Below are positions 1-12,562 of a stretch of 61,506 bases of DNA, one piece after another. Source of the stretch: Chara braunii (lineage: Eukaryota; Streptophyta; Charophyceae; Charales; Characeae); NCBI GenBank assembly GCA_003427395.1, contig BFEA01000571.1, forward strand, positions 837,355-898,860, given 5' to 3'. A program made the position numbers and the translations under genes. Every line of letters starts with the position of its first letter. Position 1 is the stretch's first letter. The notes below the pieces were generated by a model. The model was not told the DNA's origin and searched no databases. It was given only the letters and a program-made list of their open reading frames with translations.

Positions 1-50
<50 letters not shown>

Positions 51-190
51 AAAGTAGTGGGCGCACGCGGGGGGTAGAAGGTGCACACGCACGGAGAGGG
101 AGAGAGAGAGAGGGAGAGAGAGAGAGAGGGAGAGAGAGAGAGGGAGAGAGAGCAAAGTAGTGGGCGCGCGCAGAGGGTAGCCGGCGCGTG
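1..190. repeat. GA microsatellite with embedded GC-rich minisatellite units
   Basis: The window opens inside a GA dinucleotide run of about 49 bases. It is followed by two units beginning GCAAAGTAGTGGGCGC and ending in a GGGGGGTAGAAGG-like block, separated by further AG runs. The same compound unit recurs as an array at 24,643-25,113, so this is one dispersed minisatellite family. No coding signal is seen. Confidence 0.9.
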
Positions 191-193
191 GGT

Positions 194-505
194 GATGATA
201 TGGACAGTGGATGATGATGGTGACGACGATGACGACGACAACGACGAAGGATGACATCATGATGATGGTGCCCACGATGACGAAGGATGACATCATGATG
301 ATGGTGACGACAATCACAACGACCGCGACGGGGACTACGATGATGACGACGACAACGGCAATGATGATGATGATGATGATGATGGTGATGGTGATGGTGA
401 TGACGATGACGACGATGATGATCATGATGATGATGATAACGATGACGATGATGATGATGATGATGACGATGGTGATGATGATGATGAGGAGGAGGAGGAG
501 GAAAC
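194..505. repeat. GAT/GAC trinucleotide-type microsatellite
   Basis: This is an imperfect ATG/ACG/GAT triplet array ending in a short GAG run. Open frames through it translate to Met/Thr/Val or Ser homopolymer-like strings, which is what a triplet repeat gives by chance. It is not treated as coding. Confidence 0.9.
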
Positions 506-914
506 CCCTGAAATGCAGCCCACCCTCAACTGATGAATTTCCTCCCCATGGCCGGTGCAGCCCTGCCATAACAAGCACTTTCCAAGAAAAGTAACTGCCA
601 TGAATTTTTTTTCTAGAAAACTAGCGTACAAAAATCCACATAGCCTCCACGTCTAAGATTTTTCAATGCTTCTTCTGAGAACGGAAAATCACTGAAGTTG
701 GAGTGCTTTTTCTGTTGGCCCACAAATGGCAAAGTTGGGAATTTGGCTTTCGTGTGAGTGTTCTGCTTTCTGTGAGAGTGCTCACTCACTCTCTGATCAT
801 GGATGCTATGGACGAACTCGCTGCAGAAATATGCACTATTCAACCACATAGCAGAGTGGAGTAGAAAAATTGAAAGGGGGGGGATGGGGGGGGGGGGTGA
901 GGAACTAACGGAGG
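506..914. other. No recognisable gene
   Basis: This is ordinary mixed-composition sequence with a G-run near 875-897. I see no conserved protein, RNA or inverted-repeat signal. Confidence 0.6.
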
Positions 915-929
915 CAGTCAGGGTGTGTT

Positions 930-1165
930 GATTGATTGGATTGAGTGGTCGATTGATTGAATGATTGATTGATTGATTGATTGGTTGGTTGGTTGATTGT
1001 TTGACGTGATTGGTTGATTGATTGAATTGATTGGTTAATTGACTGACTGATTGGTTGGTTGGATTGAATGGTTGGTTGATTGATTGGCTGGTTTATTCGT
1101 TGATTGTTTGGATCGACTGATTGATTGATTGACTGGATTGATTGGTGAATTGACCGATTGATTGC
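930..1165. repeat. ATTG tetranucleotide repeat, degenerate
   Basis: The stretch consists of GATT/GGTT/GACT tetramers derived from an ATTG repeat. A short complementary echo (CAAT tetramers) occurs near 1,338-1,380. GA runs at about 1,245-1,279 and CA runs at about 1,424-1,441 follow. Confidence 0.85.
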
Positions 1166-1242
1166 GTGCACACGTGCTGCGGACGGCAGTCACAGTGTGT
1201 CACGCTCATGCGCGCGCAAGCACGTGCGCACGCACGTCAGGT

Positions 1243-1281
<39 letters not shown>

Positions 1282-1621
1282 TACATGCATGCGCGCGAGG
1301 GTAGGTGTCCACAGCCTGGGGGGAGGCGACCCCCCTACAATCAATCAATCAAAATTGAATCAGCCAACCAACCAACAAACATTGAATTTTTTTCTGATTA
1401 ATTGATTTTGGGGGGATCCCCTCACACACACACACACACACGTGCGTGCGTGCACTTCGTGTTTGTGGGTGGGTGTACGCAGGGGGGGGGAGGGGCGACC
1501 ACCCCCGCAATCAGTCAATGGTTGCTTTTATAAATACGGTTTATTTATGATAGACTTCAAGAAGAATCTAGGAAGGACATCAGCAACAACATGTTTTTCA
1601 ATTCAATTGATCATCCTTCCA

Positions 1622-2537
1622 GGTATGCCACCTAACAGGGGAACTTCAGGGATAACGAGCAGCCGCAAAGAGCTATGGCCGAAGCGCGCATACGCACATC
1701 ACCCCGACCAGCCCTACCCAAAGAACGTCGAACAATCATCGGACGTGAGATGAGCTACCAAGACGTCGCAAAGTCGGGCTCCTTGGATTGGATTGCGGTT
1801 GCACTCCCACCTTACACCAGTTCCAACGGCAACGTGCCAGGACACCACACAATCCAACACAGTCTGCATTTAGTTCGGTGGCACAAACCATAACTAATAT
1901 ATTGCACCTATACAAGCAAGAAAGCCACGGTTCCATCATCTCTTTGCTTTTGTAAATATCACCTTCTCAATTATTATTCATTCAAACTAATACCAGAACA
2001 AGGCCAGCGAACCACACAAACATCCGGAACAGAGATGATGCTGGAAGCATCGAGGCCCATCCACTTTCTTATGCCCCGGCAAACATTCCATCTAGTAATA
2101 GGACACAATTGTCAATTTCTGGGACCCACAACCACCATGTGATCCAGCTCAGGAGGGCCCAAACTTATGCAGGTAATCAGTCAGCGGGCAAAGTACTCTG
2201 TCAGCCCTGCGGTTTTCTGATAAGCACACGGTCGCTCAAACTTCCATCTCTTGAAGTCGCTGGATCATCGCCCCCATGCTATAGTCATAGTTCCATTCCG
2301 ATGGATTCACTTCCGAATCCTCAATGCTTACTCCCGCAGATCATTTGTTCTGAAAGCATCTCCTTCTCTACTGCCCCGCATTCAAGAGCTTCTTTCATCA
2401 GAGGCATGCTGTTTCTGGTTTGGAGAAAGGATATAACTCATCTGCTATGTACATCTGCATCGAACACAAGGCTGTGGAAGACAGCAATGATGCATGTAGT
2501 TACATTTCCGGTTCTCTTCGCTGCCTGGGACAGGTAG
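1622..2537 (+). CDS. Possible exons of an unrecognised plus-strand gene
   Basis: Two pieces look coding and have splice-like borders. The first begins after CATCCTTCCAG at about 1,621 and runs to GGAC before GTGAGATG near 1,742, reading Met-Pro-Pro-Asn-Arg onward. The second begins after ACCAG near 1,996, runs to a TATGCAG/GTAATC donor near 2,170, and stays open to a stop at 2,537. The predicted protein is Ser/Pro/His/Asn-rich and I cannot place it in a family. The two pieces do not join in phase directly, so another exon would be needed, or the call is wrong. No start codon or promoter is recognised. It lies tail-to-tail with EIF3J. Confidence 0.25.
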
Positions 2538-2539
2538 TC

Positions 2540-3146
2540 GTGAGGAAAGGTAGTGCGGCGGGTTCAACGGCACTACTACTGCTTAGTACATGACAACTGT
2601 CTACTAGAGCCTCTGCCGTCCAGGTCCAAATGCTAAATGCTAATTGCCATTTATCAAGGGTGTCTCAAGCTTTAGGGTTTCAATGACAGAGACCCTTTTC
2701 CCCGCCTCGGGCATAGTCCCAATCTTCGAAGGCATTCGATGACAGAGACCCTTTTTCCCCCCTTCGCCCAGTTCTAGATTTGTGTCTCAAGTCGGCTGCG
2801 GGAGACTGTGCTCCTCCGTATTCTGGTATCCCTTTCCCTTTTTCTCAATCAATTGACATTCAGACCCTTTCCATCTCAAGCGAACGGACTTGGCGAGCCG
2901 GTCAAGGTTTGTAACTTCAGGCCACACCACTGCTCAACATTCCACACGCATTTGAACGCTTTCTGGACCAGGTGCATTCGGACGAGACCATCATGCTGGA
3001 TGCACATAGAGCGTTGTCTAGTGGAGCGAGTCCCTTTCTACCGAATCCCGATAGCATTTTCCCTCCTGTCTTGAACAACTGGAGCGGGCCTTGATTGCCA
3101 TGTGGCCACTTTCCACGTGTTTGATCTCCGAAAAATAAAAAAACTT
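2540..3146. other. No recognisable gene
   Basis: A short direct duplication of ATGACAGAGACCCTTTT occurs at about 2,682 and 2,739. Nothing else stands out. Confidence 0.5.
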
Positions 3147-3256
3147 ACTAGCGTCTTCACCCGAATAGAACACCTGGTCATCATAGCCAGATCCGGTGCA
3201 ATTTTCTGTCCAGATACTTCTTGATGACTGCGCGTTCTATTCTGGTGAAGATGGCA
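3147..3256. mobile_element. MITE family B, copy 1 (about 110 bp)
   Basis: The left end reads ACTAGCGTCTTCACCCGAAT and the right end is its imperfect inverse (ATTCTGGTGAAGATGGC). Terminal repeats of about 33 bp enclose a short centre containing CCAGATCCGGTGCA, shared with the copy at 5,132-5,243. It has no coding capacity, as expected of a non-autonomous DNA transposon. Confidence 0.7.
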
Positions 3257-3392
3257 CGCACGGAGACTATTCCTTCTCCTTCTCTCGAGGCCGCCCAGCT
3301 TATCCTCTCATGATCATAGCGAAGCAAAGTCCTCCCAGAGAGAGGACCCTTGGGAACATTCCCAACCTGCCCGACCACCCCGTGACGTCATC

Positions 3393-3601
3393 TTGAACCA
3401 CTAGTACCTCGCCCAGTGTTGGGAAATTAGGGAAAACTGGCAGTTTTCCCAAACTCCTGAAAATTTGGAGGCCGGGCCCGACGACGGCTGCCATTGATAA
3501 ATCTGATCGGCGGCCGTCGTTTCGTTTCGGCCATCCGAAAAGGTCGGAGGCCCACCCGAGGCCCACTATTTTCCCTCGCGGCGAAGGTACTAGTGGTTTA
3601 A
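3393..3601. mobile_element. MITE family A, copy 1 (about 209 bp)
   Basis: The left end TTGAACCACTAGTACCT and the right end AGGTACTAGTGGTTTAA form an inverted repeat. The subterminal CTCGCCCAG resembles copy 2 at 9,380. The outermost TTAA may be target-site sequence or part of the terminal repeat; TTAA is its own reverse complement, so one copy cannot decide. Confidence 0.7.
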
Positions 3602-4321
3602 GCTTCTCACAGTGTCAGGCCTCACTGGTGCTGAGTTTCTGCTTAAGAGTGCATGAACCTGGCCATAGGAATGATCAGGTTCCCGCCAGCTTCGTGCCGG
3701 GCCTGAGCACGAGCCTAAGCTGGCCTGAAGACCAAGAGATCCTCGACATCATGACTTCTCTTTCCCGATTTTTTTTCACTAATTGCATCTTGTCATCCAA
3801 TTCCTGCCATCTAGACTGATCTCGGCTTTCCTTTCCAGCCAAAAATCAAACACCTTTCCACACCCTCTTCTTTACGCCTTCCTCGTCTTACCTCTCTCAT
3901 CTTCGACAGTGGCACAACAGAGCATCAGAGGATACCAAGAGCAGTGGTGAAAGAGATGGGAATTTAAAGCGGAAATGGAGAGCAGGGAGGAAACAAAATA
4001 GAGATTGCTACGTTCACCTGCCAAACGGTTCCCACAATAAAAGTCACACGGCAAGAGGAGGACAACAAGTACACCAGCCAGACCAAGCATATATTCAGAA
4101 GCCAAAAACCTAGAGCTCAATAAGGAGCCCAAAACCAGGTCAGGTCTCGAGTACACATTCCGTACTTACTCGTAGCCATGTTCTCTCTTAACCACCAGAC
4201 ACGTCTCATTGTCAAGCAGCACGCTTACACTTATATGGACCCAGTTTATTTATGTTTTAAAGCATAAAACAGGCACTGTCTGGTCAGTCTCCCATCTACT
4301 CCACTGAACCCCCCCCCCCTC

Positions 4322-4361
<40 letters not shown>

Positions 4362-4882
4362 GACACAGAGAGGCATCGACATAGATCCACATCCAGACAC
4401 CGAGACACACACATGAGATACCGGAGCAGACCGGCAAGAATAAAAAAATTCGACAAATAACAAAGCACATAGAGAATCCCACTCCTGACGCCTCATCACT
4501 TTTCAGAATAACAAGACATGTCTGCATCCTGAAAAGCGATTACGTAACCACGCCGCAAGCTTTTAGAATTTCATTGTCACCCTCTTTCTTTTCCATCAAA
4601 ATGAAAATGAAAACGACTCCCTCCCCTTCTCCACCTCCCGCACCCTCCCTCCCCCTCCCCTCTTCAGAAAAACGACCGCAAGACACAACTGACTGGATTT
4701 GTTTTGAGCGCTCCCACCCACCATTGACACTCCTCGAACCCCATTCAAAGCGCGTCTGTCGAGGGGTTTAGGAGGAAAAAAAAATTGCTTTGCACCATGC
4801 ACGCAAGGAGAAGTGCCACAACGAAAATACTGGATCTTCGCAAGAGCCAGGCAACCCTTCCAAGATCCCACAACCCGCGCTT
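3602..4882. other. Region downstream of EIF3J, no gene seen
   Basis: It contains a CT run followed by CA repeats at about 4,321-4,362 and otherwise unique sequence. The EIF3J 3' untranslated region must lie in its right part, but no clear polyadenylation signal was identified. Confidence 0.5.
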
Positions 4883-4977
4883 TTACATGAAGTCGTAATC
4901 GTCGTTGTCCACGTAGCCCCCATGTCTGTAATCATCATCGTCTGCTTTTTCAATATGCAGCTGCTTCTTCTTTGGCC
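4883..4977 (-). CDS. EIF3J: EIF3J last coding exon
   Basis: It follows an acceptor TGTTCCACAG and encodes GPKKKQLHIEKADDDD and the terminal GGYVDNDDYDFM, then TAA at 4,883-4,885. The exon enters in phase 1, matching the preceding exon. An acidic tail ending in Asp-Phe-Met is the hallmark of eIF3j in plants and animals. Confidence 0.95.
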
Positions 4978-7900
4978 CTGTGGAACACAAAAGCAACGAA
5001 ACGACTGCATTAACCACCGATGAATTCACGCCGCACTTCAACATAACTCTGCAAACTTCAGAACACACGACGAGGTTTAGTCTGCGCAACATACAAGTCA
5101 GTTTGAACCCAAAAGCGAGTTGAAAGTTGAAACTACCGTCTTCGCCCGAATAGAACGCCCGGTAATCATTGCCGTATCTGGACTGAAAGTTGCACCAAAT
5201 ACAGATATAATTACCGGGCGTTCTATTCGGGTGAAGGCGGTAGCATCTGTAACCAGGAACCAAGTAAAATCACAGGCTCATCTGACGAGGTGTACACGCA
5301 CTAGAGAAGAGCCGAGCGATTTGGAAGAATGACCGAGAATGACCACAGAAGCAGAATATGTAAGGCGAGCAGGAGGAACACTTGACTCCGCAGCTGTATA
5401 TCAGACAGCATGCTGATCTCTGCAACTTTGCCAGCGGTTGAAGGGCCGAGCGAGAATGACCAAAGAAGCAGAATATGTAAGGCGAGCAGGACAAACACTT
5501 GACTCAGCAGCTGTATATCAGACAGCATGCCAATCTCTGCAACTTCCCCAGCGGTCCAGCAGTCAACTAGCCCCTTGTGCACACCTTTTCATTGTTCTCG
5601 CAGACAAAGAGAAAGAAGGAGAGAGAGGACACATGAAGTCAGTTCCCCAACCCCAAGAATCATTCAACACATGTAGTTCGCCAACGGGACGAAGGATTCC
5701 AACCATGGACTCGTCGAAACTAGACCACCTTTCCGCGCAAACCACATTCACAAGATAACCCAACACCATGCAATGACATCACAAACAGACCAATGCCAGG
5801 ACGATACTCGCTGGCCAACATGGAGCACAGTTAATGCCATCGATCACGACAGGTAAACCCTGGTGTTCTCCCCAAGACCTCTTGGTTTTTCCAACCCCAA
5901 GGCACCGAAACCATGGCTCCCGCAAGACCTCTTGCTTTTTCCAGCCCCGAGGCAACGAACTGCGAAAGTCTGGGCCCGCACGCTGGTTAATATGGAGCAG
6001 TTGATGTCACCGACTCCCCCAAGACCTCTTGGTTTTCCCAGCCACAAGGCACCGAACTGTGAGATTATAGCCCATACTCACTGGCTAATAGGGGTGCAGT
6101 CGATGTCATCGATCACGACAGGTAACCCACCACTTCCCGAAGGCCTCTTGGTTTTCCCAACCCCGAAGCGCCGAACAGTGAAAGTCTCCGTGAATGTCTG
6201 GGCCTACAGGGCCAAACCAGAGGGGTAAAAGTGTGCATAGGCAAGAGCCAGGATCTTGTTGTTTTTCCCTGACAAGTCGCCCCTCCTTGATCTTCCGCCT
6301 TCATTTTCTCAAGATTTTTTTGCCAAAACTTGTGAGCATGAAGAATTGCCAACGTCCGTACCGTCAAGTCAAGTCAAGACTTAGTGCACCGCATAAGCCG
6401 ATCCTTCTTGCAGCCTGCATCTTTGCTTGACGTCAGGGGCAGCGGCGGTTCCGCATTCATTTGCACGATAACTATTACGACTTTAACAAACGGGTTTTTA
6501 TTTTGCGTGATAACTTTCACATCTTCACAGGTCTTCAGCAATCGCACAAGTGTCGATCACCAAGCGATCACATATGACTATCGTCTTCACACGAGTGCGG
6601 ACCGCCAACCGATCAACGCCTGAATAGAGCGCCTGAATAGACCACCTGGTCATTACAGCGTTGGCCGAACACAATAACCAAATCAGAGCAGCTCTTAATG
6701 ATGTTCCCTTGCTCACTTGACCTAGCTTACAGCCTCAGAGAGCTTCCCTTCCTCCTTATCTTCCTCATGTGCGCTTTTCCTATACGGAGAACTTTCCTTC
6801 CTCCCCATCTACGCTTTTCCTATACCGTGGAGAGTACGAATTGAACAAACATCGATGGATGGATGAGTTACCTGCTTTCTTCTTCGCTGCACTGTCCTTT
6901 TCGGCCTTCACTTTCTCATTCGTGATCACGCTCAGCGCAGCCCCCAATTCCTTGGTGTCCGCTGCCTTCAGCGAAACTGATGCTAAGCGGATAATTGCCT
7001 TCAGCATAGTCAAGTAATGGAAGCTTTTCTGTAAAAGGATCAGACAGACATCCAAGGAGAATGACACAGAGCAACCAAACAGTGGTTGAATAAATGAGCG
7101 CGCCAATCAAAATACACCCACCAGGGGAAACAACACCAGAACTCGCACCGGACCGAGCAGCAGTACAACTCATTTGAACAGCACAATCCCGTAATGTGCT
7201 TCTCAGAAAGTGAATAAATTAGACAAACCAGGGACTTATCACAGATATCCCTAACGATCTCAGGTGTGTGGTCACACAAGATTTTCCTGGATGCATCTGG
7301 CAGACATAACGACCAGTTTCAGTCCACAAAAGTTCAGCAGTTACGGTTTTTTAGGAGCTTTCCTGGAGCGTTCGATTTCTAGAGCACGACAGCCACTCGG
7401 AACTGCCCCAGAGACAAAAATAGTAAAACACCCCTGCAGAGGATAAAAGCCCCTTCAGAACATACGTGGGCACCTTCAGAAACCTCGGGTGTAGATTCTA
7501 ACTGAGTTCTTTTTGGGCATCTCCACACCACTCTCGAAATGCGCAAAATGAGAATGAACTTCCTGCTAAGAACATGGCCAGATGCACCCGCCACATTTGT
7601 CTTTTCCACATTTCGAGAGTGGTGTGGCGAGGCCCTTTGTATCCCGCCAACCTGAGCAGAGTACAACTTTCACAGATTCCGGAGCGAATTGCCTTATGTG
7701 TGCAGCAGCACATGGCTGTGGCCTTGCCACTGGTGAAATCAAGAGACGCAGCCAAGTACATAAGCCAGACTGAAATAACGATGCGCCAAAGAAGGAAGAC
7801 GTGAAAGCCGGCACAGAAACAAACAAAAGGCAGCGAAATGGCGCTTTGCACACCCCACTCGCCGTGATGTGCCCCTTCTCTTCATCCAGAGAATTTTCTG

Positions 7901-10900
7901 TAAAAAGGCAACTGATGTCGCCTGTCCGCTGGAGGGGAGCGAAAAGGACGAGCGCATTTCCCGTACTCACATCGAAAGGAGTCAGCTTGGCAGCAACCAG
8001 CGCCGCATACTCCTTGAACTCATCCTCCGATTTTGGAACAAAATCGTCAAGAGACTTCTCTTCCTCCCCCGACTGCTTGAACAAATCCTTCGAGACCATG
8101 AGATCTGCCTCCTCGACAAGCCTGCAAAGGACAGCACCGCAATCCACCACCACCACCCCACCCAAAGAGATGCACTTCAGTCAACCCTTCATCTCCAAGC
8201 AGGCGAAGCAAGAAAACTAACACACCCCACAGCATATGAAATCAGTCAACCCTGAAAGATGCGAACAGAGCAGAATACCCCTCTGACAAAACATTTTTTT
8301 TCACGATATATCCCTGGTGTCCGTTGGACCGCACATCTTTGCAATATACCCCTACCACGTACCGTCCAACTTTGCAATATGTCCCAGTCCAGATTGCGAA
8401 TTTTCACATCAGCATTCAACTTTCAGATGGGCCTATGAACTCGGCCAGGCGCACAAACGGCCCAGAATTCCCGCAGATCTGATTTTTTTTATGACCATCC
8501 CGTGATTTTGGGACGTCCTCCAGCACACCACCACGAGGATAGTGCGACAACAATGTCTGCGGACTCTAAATTTCTAAACATTGTACGAACATATGCATCA
8601 CACTGATGTAAGTTCGGCATTTGCTTCAGTCATCCCACCTCTCTCGATTAGCTCATGACAATAATAAAAGCCCCACAAAATCCTTCCAGGGACCAAGAAT
8701 TACCAGATCGGCAATGCAACTCACGCTAGCGGGGTGCATCTCATTAAGAACTAATCATCAAACACAGCTTTAAACCACCAGCAACAACGTAATAAGTGAT
8801 TTCTATATACTGTAGGACTGCATGTGCCACACTGACTTCAATTCAACATTGGCTTCGGTCATCCCATCCCTTTCCATTTGGTCGTGACGATGACAGAAGC
8901 CATCAGGGACTGCGAATTACCAGATTCACAAAGCTACCGACGACCATGCCGTACAGTTCGTTAACCACTAAAAAATAATAAAATACGGTCGTAAGCCACG
9001 ACTACTTTTCTGACTGCCCTAGTTGGTTACGAGGAGATCCACCCCTTTGCAGTTTGCTCAGATGGACCGACGATCAGACGGTCACAGTCGCTTTCCTTCG
9101 GTCTGATGTCGGCCCAGTTTACAAGGAGAAGTGCTCCACGTAAATATAGGTACAAACGAACGCAGTGGCTAGTTCACAAATGGAACCACTTCATTTTGTG
9201 CTTATCAGCGTTGTCATTTTTTTGTTTTGTTTTTCTTTTAGCACCAACACACTCACAAGCCCCATCTACTCTGGGGAGTATCAGTCCGGTTGCTTGTCAC
9301 CAATAAGCATATAGAAGGTATAGAATGCCATTGACTCAGCCAGGGACGGAGACACCCCTCAGCTGTGAGCATCTATTGTTTAAACCCACCAGTACCCCGC
9401 CCAGCAAAAAACGTTTTTGCCTTCCTGAATTCATGGAAGACCTTGGAAGGCTTGGTAGGGGCTCGATGGAGCCTCGGCACAGGTGTAGGTGGTAGTTCAT
9501 TTTGAAAACGAGAAAGAACGACCAGAGACCACAGGAGCAAAAAAAAAAAAAAAGAAGCAGAAAAAAAGGAAAAAGAAAAGTAGCGCTGAGGTCCTGTGAA
9601 AGAAAACACCTCTCTGCAAAGCATGGATAGCGGCGTGGTGTTTTGAAACAAACTGGGGCCGCCGCTGTGCTCTCTGTGTGTGCAAATTGATCATGAATTT
9701 TCCAAAAAACATAGGAAAGATACAGACATGATTACCACGGCCTTGTCAGAGCTCCAATTTGTCGTTTGTGAATGACAGGCCGTGCATCAAGGATAAAATC
9801 TTCGTTTCCCTTTTTTTTCTTTTTTTTTTTTTTTGTTCCTTTTTTTTTTGTTTGTTTCTTTCTTCCAGCTGACTACGTCCGTCGGGTAGGGCATACTCAC
9901 ACCAGGGCTGTCCAGAATGTATTCGACCATTTTTGTGTTTTTTTTTTTTTTTTTTTTTTGGTTGTTCGAGCCCTGCCAGCAAGGCAAAGCGCAGTCGAGT
10001 TCTCGAGAAAGGCCCTCACTGAGGGCATCATCACTCATACTTTCCAGAATGTATCTGATCGCTATCACCGCGATATCCTTGTTTCTTTTTTTTTTCTTCT
10101 TTTGTTTGGTTCCTCTGCTACACGTCACTCAGGCATAGACGACGGGGGAAAAGAGAGAGATTAAAAGAAAAGCAAAGAAAAAGAAAAAACAGTCTAAATA
10201 GTATCGGTCCCTCAACATTGAAGGACCGGTCGCCCGCTGTAGCACTCCTTTTCTACAGCTGCCTCCTCCCGAAACAAAGAGGTTCGGTAGCTCCCAGAAA
10301 AAAAGGTTCAAAGGCCTGCTTCGTAAAGTACTGGTGGTTTAAGCAGAACATGCAGCCCGGCGTTTGCTCACCCATGCCCCTTTAGCGAGCAGGCGCCAGC
10401 GTACTCAGTCGCTTAGAAAAAAGGGCTATGTGTGTGTCAATTGCCAGTTCTCTGGGAAGATACGGTATTCCCTCGGCTGATGTGCCACGTCAATGCTGTG
10501 GCCGCATTCATCTAGAACATGCCGCAAATGTCAAACTCCGTCCCATCGTCAGATCCACAAAACCTTCCTACTCGAGAGAGTGGCCGAGTGGTCAAAAGCG
10601 ACAGACTGTAACCACTTGTCACACAAACAGCTACCCAAACTGTATTTACCAAAGAAAAAGAACCAGACAAGTCACAAACAGTCAGTTAGGCATACTACTG
10701 CCTATACAGAACAACGCATTACCTTAAACCACCAGTACACGGCCCCAGCCTTGCTGAAAAGAAACTCGTCGTTTATCCGGAAAAGTCAGTGCCCGCGCGC
10801 CGGCAATCAAAGAAATCAGCGGCAGGGGTCGGCTTTCAGAATCTGACACGGCCCCACGGCCGATGTGAGGCGCGTACTGATGGTTTAAAGCACCAGTACA

Positions 10901-12465
10901 CCACGCATCGGCCCACGGGTGTCAGCACGAAACCCGCACCACTTCGGAGGCCACCGATTTTTTTTTCAACGGCGCCCGACACCGCGCGGCCCCTCCGAGT
11001 TTTGCTTGTGGCGACAAAACACTTTCTGCAAGGCTGGGGCCGTTTGCATGCGGTTTAACCCCCGTCCGTCTTCGCATGCTTCCATGGGGCGCAGCGCACC
11101 CCCGTAAGCTTGAGGAAATGTCCTACGTATCACAAACCCCTACCAGCAGATCAGTTCCCACAACAATCAATTCAAGCCAGCCCCTAACCAAGTACGACCT
11201 CTCCCACTTTTCTTATGCCTATCACCATTGTCGAATTTCATGGTTCTCAGAAATTCACTGTTTACAGAACTCTGTTTCAGCACTTGCCAAAACGCTTGCG
11301 AATATCAAGCACATTTCTTGCAACGCAATTCCTTATCATTTCTTTTCAGCGTTAAGCACTGAAGTTTTGCATTCTTCCAAATATCCGGTACATTTTCTGA
11401 GCCACTAAGCATGGATTTTCAACAACCATAACAGCCTATTAACAGGGTATAGAAGCCCTTACTTAGCCTCCAAAGGCGCTCCTACAATACCTGAGCCTAA
11501 TTTCCCCCACGATTAAAAGTTCCACTAATTTTCTTCTAAATCCTAGCATGCCACTGCATAGCATCCCTCATTGTTCATGATCCTGGTTTCTCCCCAATAG
11601 CCTGTATGAGCATCAGAATATTTGAGAGTCATTCGACTTGGTAGCGTCGAACATGTAGTTGTCCTTGATGCTCAGGAAAAACACAGTTTCAAAAGACTTG
11701 TGGCAAGCTCCTGCTGGGAAAATTTTAGACCAAATCAGGGGCTATATAAACACAGCCAAGTGGGAGTTCGGCCCCAGCATTCGTTTTCTAAAACGGCCAT
11801 GTCCATGCACCGGTAGCCATGATATCTTTTTCATATCGGTAAATGTTTCACACTCTCGCACAGCTACAACCAGCAGAAAGGTATTATGCAGCTTATTAAA
11901 TACAAGGAAGATATTCCGGAAAGGAAGGAACTCACCTTTGCTGCCGCAACTTCTCTGCTATGGGATCAAGCTTTACCGCTGTGGCTTTTACAGGCTCCTT
12001 TCCTTTCTTGTCCAGCACCCCTTTTTTGCCCACCGGTTTCCCTGGCGCTGCAGCAGCAGCTTCAGCCTGACAACATGCAACCAGCCCGAATCCAATTCAA
12101 AATGACATTAACTACATAGAAACACTTCTCTAAACAATGCATGTCATCCCTCCGATAGAAAACTCAACAAATCTGCCCATGTCTTTATATAGCCCCGTCC
12201 AGCATGACGCCCAGATAAATGTTTACCACAAACATTTTCACGACTAAGACCATGTCCTACATGTCTGACGCACCAAACGCACTCACAGATACCAAAAAAC
12301 ATTGCTATCATCGTCATTATCAACATCATGCCTAGCCAAGGTACTGGAGACGTAACCATTCTATGCTTGACAAGCAATGGTTTAAAATGTCATGGTGGAA
12401 CCAAACACCGTCTGCAGAGCCCAGCAGAACATGCTTCCCATCCTTCTTCATGTGATTGTGAAGGT

Positions 12466-12562
<97 letters not shown>

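Larger units (their letters stand above)
4978..6871. other. EIF3J: EIF3J intron (about 1.9 kb) with repeats
   Basis: The intron holds a MITE (5,132-5,243), a 117-bp tandem duplication (5,335-5,555), degenerate repeats (5,800-6,190) and a partial MITE (6,577-6,665). No separate gene is seen. Confidence 0.8.
8122..11935. other. EIF3J: EIF3J intron (about 3.8 kb) rich in MITEs
   Basis: The intron holds a roughly 229-bp diverged duplication (8,592-8,985), three family A MITEs (9,380-11,058), poly-T/A tracts near 9,810-9,960 and a tRNA-Tyr-like fragment (10,574-10,611). No protein gene is recognised inside. Confidence 0.8.

Noticed and set aside
211-594. Met/Thr-rich 127-codon frame
   Set aside because: Translation of a triplet microsatellite.
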